Under the pieces are notes generated by a model. That model saw only the letters and a list, made by a program, of their open reading frames with translations, ran no database searches and was not told where the DNA came from. A stretch of DNA of 64,000 nucleotides from Lepidurus packardi (taxonomy: Eukaryota; Arthropoda; Branchiopoda; Notostraca; Triopsidae), in assembly GCA_023053545.1 (NCBI GenBank), contig JAKZAN010000002.1, positions 1,286,375 through 1,350,374 of the forward strand. Reading direction: 5' to 3'. The position numbers were made by a program, and so were the translations under genes. This document shows, one piece after another, positions 47,095 through 55,364 of the stretch. The number at the start of each line of letters is the position of its first letter. Position 1 is the first letter of the stretch.

Positions 47095-47808
47095 TTGTAC
47101 TCAACCGGTAAGGCCATTGGAGTGACAATTGCTTGCCACCCAAACCTAAAAGGGAACGGGGAAGGTCAGACTAATACTTTAAAAATTCAGGGGATGGGAA
47201 TTCTCGAAGTTCCCGTTGCATGTGTGGCCATCAGCCCGGAGTGGATTTTAGCCGCTTCCTTGGACTCTTTTGGGCAGTCCAATATCACCTCACGCATGCC
47301 GGCTTGGTCTTTGTCCGCTTTTCCAACTAACCTGACCCAACCACACCTGCCCACGGCCAACCTTACCTGGGTAGACCCGAAAATAGCCGATCACATTAAA
47401 ACACTCGAGAAGGAGAGTGGTGACGTAGCCGCCAGCTGGAGAACTACGTGGGATACCTTCCAGAAAGCAGCCAAGCAGCGCAGAAATCTCTTCGAGGAAG
47501 CTCCCGGCGTATGGGGCGATATCAGCTATCCCTCGATAACCATCTCCGGGTCGTTTACCGTGGTAGTACTAGTGATCGTCGCCATCCTGAGTTGGTGCCT
47601 ATGGCGAGTAACCGCTGGACGTGACCAAGCGCTCCTGACACGGATCGAGCAATTGGAGGCAACCTTACGGCTCCATGAGCCAGCCGCCTTGGGCAGACCC
47701 AGCTACAACATCGACGCACTTGTGCGACGTGTGCGAGCCATAGAAGTAAGGATGCGTGACCATGGAGGCGTACTCCCGCTGACCATGGAGGGAACCGCCG
47801 ACCAGTAA
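47095..47808 (+). CDS. Env-like membrane protein, C-terminal part (Gypsy-A)
   Basis: 237 residues with a TAA directly upstream (47089-47091), so the N-terminal part is missing or would come from splicing. The first half has N-glycosylation sequons (NITS, NLTQ, NLTW). A membrane helix follows (SFTVVVLVIVAILSWCLW, about 153-170), then a cytoplasmic coiled-coil-like tail. Sequons only before the helix fit a type I glycoprotein such as a retroviral-type Env. A diverged copy is at 61726-62400. Function not shown by any catalytic motif. Confidence 0.6.
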   Translation: MYSTGKAIGVTIACHPNLKGNGEGQTNTLKIQGMGILEVPVACVAISPEWILAASLDSFGQSNITSRMPAWSLSAFPTNLTQPHLPTANLTWVDPKIADHIKTLEKESGDVAASWRTTWDTFQKAAKQRRNLFEEAPGVWGDISYPSITISGSFTVVVLVIVAILSWCLWRVTAGRDQALLTRIEQLEATLRLHEPAALGRPSYNIDALVRRVRAIEVRMRDHGGVLPLTMEGTADQ

Positions 47809-48052
47809 TCAAGACAATCAGTGTAGTGGTAGTGTCGTACTTGTTCCCCTCAGTACAAGTTACCCCAAAGTATCCACGGTTTAGTCTAGTGTTTAACCAG
47901 TAGTTATCAACTATTAGGTGTGTACGCTTGCTGATTTTAACCATGTGCTTGCAAGCTTGTCATTAAATTTCGCCTGGCATTGCCCCTAGATGGTGTAGCT
48001 GACTAGGGTCCGCTTGTTTCGACCGGGACGTTTGAAAGCGGGCCGGGGGTAA

Positions 48053-48550
48053 TGTCACGGTTATATTTCGCATTGCTTGCCTTTCTCACGCTTTGCTAAA
48101 TCTTTGCAGCCAACTTAGCCCAGAGCTAAGCTGATCCCTGACCCCATGTACTGGGTTACCTACATGGTGTCGCTTTTCGCTAAACTTCGCAGCTTAGTTA
48201 GCACGGAGCTTCGGTGATCCCTGACCCCATGTGCCGAATTGCAATCCTGCTGACGCACATGGTGTCGGATAGAGCACCGGAGCTACGTGGGATTGCATGC
48301 CCAGCTTTGGCGAATTGTGCCAAGAAGAGTTTAGTTGGTTAGAGAGTTGAAGGACTAGCCGGTAGTCTGTTAGTGGGAGCGTAAGAGAGTAGTCTGGTAG
48401 AGAGAGTCGAAGGGTAGAGTCTTGAGTAGTGTTGTTATGTCCTAGTCCTCTGTTTTTCATGTAGTGTTTTCGTCCTCTTAACTTTACCACTGTAATCTTC
48501 CCGAATACAGTTCTATAAATCCACCTTTCCCGAACATTACTCTAATTCCT
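48053..48550 (+). repeat. 3' LTR of Gypsy-A, truncated at its 3' end
   Basis: Begins TGTCACG after the polypurine tract gaaagcgggccgggggtaa. A-type variant. Stops after ctctaattcct, where Harbinger sequence starts. Confidence 0.92.
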
Positions 48551-48551
48551 C

Positions 48552-48941
48552 CGAAAGAAGGGAGCTCTTGATTTAAATAAAAGGAGCGGAAACACCAGGA
48601 CCTCTGTAGAATACGAAGACGAGCTAAGCAAGATTGCCTCGCTGGACGACTCGATAGAGCCTGAGATAAGAAGGGGAGTTGGCATTGTCGCCCACAAGGA
48701 AACTGTCTCGCAGAAGGAAGACGCTACGGAGAAACAAACGGTTCCGTCCCCCAACACGAGCGCAAATTCTGACGAGGAGCCTGAAAGAAAGAAAACGAAG
48801 TATTCAACAGTTCAAAACTTACTATTGGAATTTCACAAGGAAAAGCAAGAGTCCAACCGGAAGAAAGAAGAGATGAAGGATAAGCGCCATAAAGAGCGTC
48901 TGGAATTGATTAAATCCCTTTTGGAGAAACAAGCTGCGTGA
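48552..48941 (+). pseudogene. Harbinger partner protein, C-terminal part
   Basis: Open from the breakpoint at 48552 to TGA at 48939-48941. Acidic middle (SVEYEDELSKIASLDDSI), a basic patch ERKKTK, and a charged helix with KEKQESNRKKEEMKDKRHKE, typical of the tail of MADF/Myb partner proteins. The DNA-binding N-terminus was removed by the fusion to the LTR. Confidence 0.6.
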
Positions 48942-49298
48942 ATTTTTTGGCCCGGTTCGCAATTCTAATTTTTACCAGTACTCAAATCTTAACTCTGTGA
49001 TTTTCACTGCCTTGTAAGATGACTGCCAAAATTCTCAGTGATTCAATGTTACCTCAGTGTTATAACTAAGTCATCGTTTATCAAACCAATGTCATGTTTA
49101 TCCAAGAAACGTTAAGATCTCATCCAGGTAAATTTGTATTCCGGAATGTACGTAAAGTTAGTAAAACTGTCAGTGAGTTCTGAAAATGGGAGGCAAAGTT
49201 GTTACGTTTTCAATACAATTTTTGCGAAATTTTCGTTTAATGAAAAATAGTTTTTTTTTTTTTTTTTTTACCACAAGATATGCAGATTTCAATCTGTC

Positions 49299-50640
49299 TT
49301 AACTAGCCATTTGTATGGCTAGGCGCTCCCGCTTTGCTTCTCCGCGGAGTCGCGTTTCGGCTTCTCGCCCGCTTGCTTGAGGGCAATCTTCTCCGGCAGG
49401 GTTGTTTTCTTCGGGGACAGTATCGAACTCAATGTCGTTGTTCCGAATACACAAATTATGAAGAACGCAGCAAGAAATAATAAACTTAGTTATCTTATCC
49501 ACACTGTGGAATTCCAGATGCTGAAGTTGCCGGAACCGTTGTTTGAGAATGCCAAAGGCATTCTCAATTAGTGCCCTCGTTGAGCTTAGCTTGCGGTTGA
49601 ATTGGAGTTTTTCAGGGGTTAAGTTTCCGAAATCTTTGTGTGGCGTCATTAGCCATTCGGACAGTGGGTATGCTGAATCTCCTAAACTAGAACGTTTTAA
49701 TATTTTAGTTAATGATTTGAAAGCTTACCAAGTAGATGGTAATCGCCGTTGCAGATAACAGGCAAGTCCTTAGAGATGAAAGACATCTTGTAGATGCGGG
49801 CATCATGGATTTTGCTGGGTGTTCCCGTAAAGACGTCGAGAAATGCTCTATTCGCGTCACAGATGCCTTGCATTGTTACGGATACCTGGTCGTGGCGATT
49901 CACGTAGGTAGACCGTATTTTATGTGCTGGTGTTCTGACGGATATGTAGCTTCCGTCTATGCACCCGAGCACCCCAGGGAATCCAGCAACCTAATAAATA
50001 GCCTCTATTGACTCTTAAAGCGCTAAATAGCAGTACTTACCCTATAAAATTCATCGGCTAGTTTTCGCTTTGCCTCCACAGTACTGGGAAAAGATATGTA
50101 CAGTGGCGCGATGTCCAGCAAAAACTCCATTACTTTGTTTATTTGGCGAAACAGTGATGTCTCGCCAATCCCGAAACGACCAGCAGTGTCCCGCAGACAC
50201 GCTTTATTACCTGCAAACCTATAAACTGATTGTTATAATTTATCTAAAGACCCATGAAGTACCATAGGAATGACAAGATGTAATTGTCGGCTGAGTTAGG
50301 AGGAATACCCCCACGCGTACAACTTTTCGGGTAGAAATCAGAATTATGGAATAACGTGATAAGTTGGTCGCATACCCGCCGAGACATTCGGAAGTTCTTC
50401 CTGAACTAAAAACGAATAGAGAACTGGATATTATAAACGAATAATCACAAGGTAGCTAGGTTACCTCTTCGTCCGAGTACAAACGTATTATGGACCCGTA
50501 GTTCCTTATTTTGGGCCTGGGAATTTGATAATCCGCAAGTAAAAAAGCCATTTCATCACTGTCACTGTCACTACTAGAACTTGAGGACGACATTTCCTCT
50601 AAAAGAAGAAAAAGTAACTTTTGTTTTTGTGTTGGGTTCA
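49299..50640 (-). CDS. Harbinger transposase, multi-exon
   Basis: Minus-strand exons: serine-rich start (about 50600-50460), FRKNFRMSRRVCDQL (about 50400-50290), ACLRDTAGRFGIGETSLFRQINKVMEF (about 50205-50035), VLGCIDGSYISVRTP with the first catalytic Asp through VICNGDYHL (about 49990-49735, donor GTAAGC), and GDSAYPLSEWLMTP through RALIENAFGILKQRFRQL to stop at 49299. The DDE core and HARBI1-type ENAFGIL signature are present. Introns are short with good GT-AG signals. It may be coding-competent, but the element has lost an end and is probably immobile on its own. Confidence 0.8.
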
Positions 50641-50848
50641 TATTTGGCGCCAAACCTACCGCTCTCAAACTGTAGCACTGCCGAAAAAGTTAGAGCTGCA
50701 AAAGCTGCCCTTGGCCGCACTTTCCAGTGCGCACCTTCCCAAAGGAATTTGCCCAGTGTCACTGAACTTGCTCTCGCTTCCCAAAGGAAAACGCAAAGTG
50801 CACTCAGTGGATGAAAGTTCAGCACTAGGGCTCCCAAAGGAAAACGCC

Positions 50849-51037
50849 ATTAGAGAGAGTCGAAGGGTAGAGTCTTGAGTAGTGTTGTTATGTCCTAGTC
50901 CCCCTGTTCTCTGTACAAATAGTCCCTCTTAACTTTACCACTGTAATCTTCCCGAATACAGTTCTATAAATCCACCTTTCCCGAACATTACTCTAATTCC
51001 TGACGGATTTGATGCCCTGTCCGATTTAGACGTGACA
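50849..51037 (+). repeat. 5' LTR of Gypsy-B, 5' part missing
   Basis: Matches the end of the Gypsy-A LTR through CGTGACA at 51031-51037, with the B-type variant. The upstream two thirds were lost with the Harbinger insertion and fusion. Confidence 0.92.
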
Positions 51038-51039
51038 AT

Positions 51040-51091
51040 TGGTGCATCGACCGGGAATCGAACCCGGGCCGCCCGCGTGGCAGGCGAGCAT
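51040..51091 (+). other. Primer binding site extended into a tRNA-Gly copy
   Basis: 51040-51057 is the normal 18-nt primer site. 51058-51091 continues as the complement of tRNA-Gly(GCC) through the T loop, variable region and anticodon arm to the 3' side of the D stem. The antisense reading shows the T-arm GGTTCGATTCC and the anticodon arm with GCC. The 5' quarter of the tRNA is absent. This is a reverse-transcribed primer, not a tRNA gene. Confidence 0.9.
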
Positions 51092-51103
51092 CCCCCCCCC
51101 CCC
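51092..51103. other. C12 homopolymer at the tRNA/flavivirus junction
   Basis: Twelve C lie between the tRNA copy and viral sequence. In frame they read Pro, and NS1 may itself carry Pro codons at this point, so the exact crossover lies somewhere in this run. Non-templated C addition by reverse transcriptase is an alternative source. Confidence 0.8.
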
Positions 51104-51215
51104 TCATTCTGGTCTGGAGACTACTGCTGGTATCCCATGGAGATCAGGCCATCAAGGTCAACCACCAGGCACGTCGAGACGCAATTCGACTCTTTGAAGT
51201 CAAAACTCTTTGTTT
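51104..51215 (+). pseudogene. Flavivirus NS1, C-terminal fragment
   Basis: The frame begins with viral sequence right after the C run and contains YCWYPMEIRP, the conserved end of flavivirus NS1 (a secreted glycoprotein that also acts in the replication complex). About 35 residues remain, ending at an Ala/Val site before NS2A. The start codon at 51032 belongs to LTR sequence and is not viral. Frame is open from the LTR through the tRNA copy. Confidence 0.85.
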
Positions 51216-52235
51216 CCGCGGTCTCGGGAAACTGGTGGGGGGGGGGGGGGGTTGGTGCTTCCAACCCCCTTTCCGGCGTTGTCCTCGAGATGGTTCTACT
51301 AACTTGCTTATTCTGGAATAAGAACGGCCACATGAAGCTGTACGGAAGGGACATGCTCCTGGGTGCCGCGATCCTCATAGTTGGTTCATCAACTCTAGGT
51401 GTGAGTGACCTCCTTGCTTTCACCTGCCGCATGGTCTATGGGATCATCAATATTGACAACCACTTGCTCACCCAGGACGAGAGATACTTCTTCTTAGCCT
51501 CGCTCATAAGCACTGGACCAGGTGTTACCAGCATTGCGAGATGGATGAACTTTACGCCCGTGACCACTCTCGTGATCTTGTTCACCTTCATGGCCGTGGT
51601 AGACTATAGCAACGAGATGGGAACAGTCCTCGAGGGACTGTGTTTCTTCTACGCCCTCTCAAGAGTTACAAAGAACCGTGACCTCCGGTTCCTCCTCCTC
51701 AGCGTGCTTGCCTCCAGGGCCATTAAAGAAGTGGCCATCGTCGGGTTCGTAGCGTGGTCCGGGGCCCGGTTGTTCGAGGTTTTTCGCTTAAGAGGGAGAG
51801 TTGGAATTACGAGTCTAAAGGGCGGTGATGAGGTCGTGGGTGGTCTCATCCTCAGCCTCACGTGGTTTTTCGTAGTGGGGGCGGGAAACTACCCCGTCCC
51901 AACTGAAGCACTGTTCGTCGGATCCATGGTCATTCTCTCCATTCTCCTTGGGAGCTTAAGCTACAGTGGGGATCTCCAAATAGAGCGGGTCTGCACACTC
52001 AGTTATTTACCAACAGACGAGGTTCTTACTGACAAGGAGGACTTCGAGGCGTCCATAGATGAGCACGGATCCATTCAAGTCACATCATTCTCGCAACCCC
52101 TTGGAAACGTCCAGGGTTCTCCCTGGGTCATTGGGACAATATTCTGCGGAATTATGCTGGGTGGTTTGTCCGGTGGCGCAATAGTCGCTCTTTTAGCCTT
52201 CATCTTGAGCCGAGGTAAACTCAGATCTTTTGAAG
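51216..52235 (+). pseudogene. Flavivirus NS2A-NS2B region
   Basis: Multi-pass membrane sequence between NS1 and NS3. NS2A has several hydrophobic helices, for example MLLGAAILIVGSSTLG and VTTLVILFTFMAVVDYS. NS2B is recognised by position and by its acidic central segment DKEDFEASIDEHG (about 52032-52070), which wraps the NS3 protease as cofactor, flanked by helices (the last is WVIGTIFCGIMLGGLSGG and what follows). The NS2A/NS2B boundary is approximate. A G15 run at 51237-51251, just after the NS1 end, encodes Gly and is probably expanded or misread. Confidence 0.8.
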
Positions 52236-52842
52236 ACACGCTGAGAGGGAACGTGGTGATAATGGGCCCCCACCATGGAGTGGTGGAACCGGGCATCTAC
52301 CGTATCTTCCAGACTAATTTCCTGGGAAAGAAAAAACAAAAGGGGGTCGGGACTGTTGTCAACAACGTGCTCCATACTAGCTGGCACGTCACCGGTGGTG
52401 GCCGCCTCGTCCTCAACGGTCGTTACCTCCTCCCATTCCAGGAATCTATATCCAACGACATAATCACGTACAATGGAGCGTGGCAAGGGAGGGGTAGAAA
52501 CACTCAGGTCGTTCAGCTTTGTGCATTGGTCCCCGGGGACCACTTGGAACGAATTTCTATCAACGCCGGAGAGGCAATGATTAACCTCACGGACGGGAAA
52601 AGGCGCCGCCTCACCATCAAGAAGGATTTTCCCCCAGGCACCTCGGGCAGCCCTATCATCAATTCTTATGGCGAATTCATAGGAGTTTACGGATTTGGGG
52701 TGTATGGCCACGACGGTGAGTACGTCAGCCTAGTGTCCAAAGTCGATGAGGACCAGGTCCTCGCTCCGGACGTCGGGCTCACCCCTGAAGAAGAGCAATG
52801 CGCGCTCAAGGCCGGACGGCTGGTCTGGAACACCCTCCACCC
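52236..52842 (+). pseudogene. Flavivirus NS3 serine protease domain
   Basis: Trypsin-like protease that cuts the viral polyprotein together with NS2B. The triad is intact: His in WHV (codon 52385-52387), Asp in the SNDII block (codon 52457-52459) and Ser in GTSGSP (codon 52643-52645). The substrate-pocket region VYGFGVYG follows. The frame is uninterrupted to the G15 tract at 52843-52857, where it is lost. It then runs on out of frame to a stop at 52886-52888. Confidence 0.92.
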
Positions 52843-54010
52843 GGGGGGGGGGGGGGGAAACCACCCGCGTCATCCGCCGACTTGTTGAACTAGGTAAGGC
52901 CAATGGCAAGAGGATGCTTGTCCTTGCCCCCACTAGGGTCGTTAAAGAACAGTTGTTAACTAGTCTCAAGGATCTGGGGGCCACCGATAGCGTTAAGAGG
53001 AGGAGCCTTGTCAGCGTAGGGTGTCACGCGACGTTCTTCTCTGAAATCCTCCGTGGGAGTAATAGGTTTTTCGACCTTTACATCGTCGACGAGGCCCACT
53101 ACGTGGACCCCTCTTCCATAGCCCTCCGCGGCTGGATATCAAACGAGGTCCATGAGGGGAGGACCTCCGCCCTCTTCTGCACAGCCACCCCTCCTGGCAG
53201 TAGCGACAACTGCGAGAGCAATTACCCGATAGTGGAAACGAGAATAAGCCCCAGGGACATATCGAAATCTTATTTTCAGGGAAGGGACGTAGACTTCTCA
53301 GCCAGGAAGATCAGGGCAAAAGTGGGTCCAGGGAACCTGTGCGTGTTCTGTTCATCGATCCGCGAGGCAAGGGACCTCGCCCAGGACGCCATGCGGGAAG
53401 GAGAGAGAGCTCAAGAGCTCCACAGTGGCAATTTCGACGAAACTTACCAGCGCCTCCTCAAGGAACCTCCGAGTTTCTTGGCCACCACAGACATATCCGA
53501 GCTAGGTGCCAACTACGATCTCGACATAGTGGTCGACCTCAGGAGAACCATGAAACCCCTCGTCACCAACTTGGATTTCCCCTCAGAGGAGGTGACTATG
53601 GAAAACTTCCCTGCAAACCATTGCAGTGTTAACCAACGCCGGGGTAGGATAGGACGATCAAAACCCGGCAAGTACTTCTTTTTGGACGAAGAGCCTCTTG
53701 AATATCCAGGCGAGACTGCCATGTATGTAGAAGCGCGTATTCTGCTGGACCAATTCGAAACTCCCATACCTGCCCTAATCCCGGAGGAGCGGAGTGGGAT
53801 GGTTCCGGGAAAACGAAAACTCCTGCCCGACGAGAGGAATGCTTTCACCTCCCTCGTCTGTGATCGGAGTTTTCCTATCTGGCTTGCATACAACGTTTCG
53901 AGGGAAAAGGATGATAGCTGGTTAGTCAACTGTGGAGAGAGCAAGAGGGACGACGCCAAGGAGTTTGCCAAAAGGAATTCCTACCAAAGTATCACCCACG
54001 GCAAACATGC
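52843..54010 (+). pseudogene. Flavivirus NS3 helicase domain, frame-broken at Walker A
   Basis: DExH helicase/NTPase that unwinds viral RNA. The Walker A region coincides with the G15 run. The upstream frame enters it with LHPG and the downstream frame leaves it one frame over, and the usual Lys of the P-loop reads Glu. All later motifs are present: LAPTRVV (Ia), VDEAH (II, near 53085-53099), TATPPG (III), the SSIREARD block, ATTDISELGAN and QRRGRIGR (VI, near 53634). The ORF start at 52746 lies upstream in the wrong frame and is not a viral start. Confidence 0.92.
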
Positions 54011-55364
54011 TGGCCAGCCATTTAGGCCCAAATGGATGGACCAGCGAATGTTCGAGAGGGGAAAAATGAGACCTTTTATGCACGCCTACCTGAGCGGCCA
54101 GCAGGTGTACAGGACAGACTTCGGACTAGCCACCAACATAGTTGCAGCCGTATTCGAGACCTTTGCCGTTGCCGAGCTTTTCTTCAATGAGGACTTCGGG
54201 TCTTTCTCAGACAAGTTGAAGGCCCAGATCTACGGATATGTCGGATTGTGGGCTATAGTGGGCAGCTTGGTCTTCCTGGGCTTTATATCCCGGGTATATA
54301 CCATGTTGACACGGAAAGAGGAGCGCCCCATTCCTGACAAGTACAGCCAGGGTAGAGAGAGGAACCTCATCCAAATGGCGTTTGCATTCACCGTTCTTTC
54401 CACTTCCGGTTACCTGTTTTATGGGATGTATGTCGGAGTCTTGGACGTCAAGCACTGTATAGTAATATGCTTTTGCATTATGGTTTTCGTTGGATGCTAC
54501 GTCCATGAAGCATCCAGTTACCGAAGCCTCCAGGACAACGCCTTGTCTATCCTTTACTGGGCAACGGCGGTCATCGGCGTGGCAGTCGCCATGAATGAAA
54601 TGAACCTTCTCGAGAAGACCAAGCATGACCTTTTCGGCCGCCGGGAATCATCCACGTCTCCCAATGTCCCCCGCTGGAATGAATGGATGTTCGCCGACGG
54701 GGACTTGGCAGCCGCCATGAGTTCCCTGAATGGCCTCCATGCTCTGGTGATGCCCTGGTGGCGGAAGCGAGCCAAGCTTAGAGCCGAGGTCAAGCTAGCT
54801 GGGTCGGAACCCAACATGGGGCCCCTCAGGGATGTGGATGTCCCATTCCCTTGGGAGAGTCTCGGCATCCCGGAATTCTTCATATTTGTGGTCTTCGTCC
54901 GCTCGGTTTTCGTTGGGAGTTTCGCCTCCCTGGTGCTGGGCGGAGCTGTCGGTGGGTTAGCTATCTACTTCACTGTCAGCCATGACGGAGCGGTAATTCT
55001 CAACAACTACCTCCGTCGTTTCTACTATTCCAGGACCAAAAATGTGGAAAGCCAAGGAGTCGACACAAATGACATCGAGCAGCTGTTCTCTTCAACCAGG
55101 GACGTTTCAAGCGATGTACATAGCTTCATGACGCTCGTGCTCACTTTCGTTTACTGCTGGAATTTTCGCAGCACCAATACCCTAGCCGAGGGGGGCCTAA
55201 TCCTTGCTTCCATCGGTGCGAGACTGGGGGGTTTTAGAGTCATGATATGCGCCACGCCCACGGGAGTGTCGTATCTCACAACTCTAAGACACAGCGTGGA
55301 CTACGTGTGCTTGTGCGCCTGGGGACAGATGGCTTACCGGGACTACGTGACGTGGGGAGAGAGG
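54011..55364 (+). pseudogene. Flavivirus NS4A-2K-NS4B region
   Basis: Membrane proteins that anchor the replication complex. Hydrophobic helices recur (for example IYGYVGLWAIVGSLVFLGF and VKHCIVICFCIMVFVGCY). NEMNLLEKTKHDLFG (near 54592-54636) is the conserved start of the NS4B luminal region. Boundaries between 4A, 2K and 4B are approximate. The frame is fully open. Confidence 0.85.

Larger units (their letters stand above)
40010..48550 (+). mobile_element. Ty3/Gypsy retrotransposon A with env-like gene
   Basis: 5' LTR 40010-40541, internal gag, pro-pol and env-like regions, polypurine tract 48034-48052, and a 3' LTR from 48053 that is cut at 48550, about 37 bp short of its end, where Harbinger sequence begins. 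The coding region has one in-frame stop and one frameshift. Its 3' third (47010-48550) is the reference for recognising the flanks of the flavivirus insert. Confidence 0.93.
48551..50848. mobile_element. PIF/Harbinger element 3, left end missing
   Basis: The right end ctcccaaaggaaaacgcca is followed by TTA and then LTR sequence. The intact B-type LTR at 62943 shows the undisturbed TTA target, so the element inserted in the 5' LTR of Gypsy-B. The left terminal repeat is gone, replaced by a direct fusion to the truncated Gypsy-A LTR at 48550. Contains a transposase (minus) and a truncated Myb/MADF-type partner (plus). Different family from copies 1 and 2. Confidence 0.85.

Noticed and set aside
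51040-51091. A tRNA-Gly gene on the minus strand
   Set aside because: Only the 3' three quarters including CCA are present. CCA is not encoded in eukaryotic tRNA genes, and the sequence begins exactly at the retrotransposon primer site, so it is a reverse-transcribed primer.
51032-51103. The start of the flavivirus ORF at 51032 as a viral start codon
   Set aside because: These codons read LTR end, primer site, tRNA complement and C run. Viral sequence starts at about 51104.
53339-53632. Shadow ORFs inside the viral region
   Set aside because: They overlap conserved viral motifs in other frames or on the other strand and have no motif of their own. The same applies to the short frames within Gypsy gag-pol.
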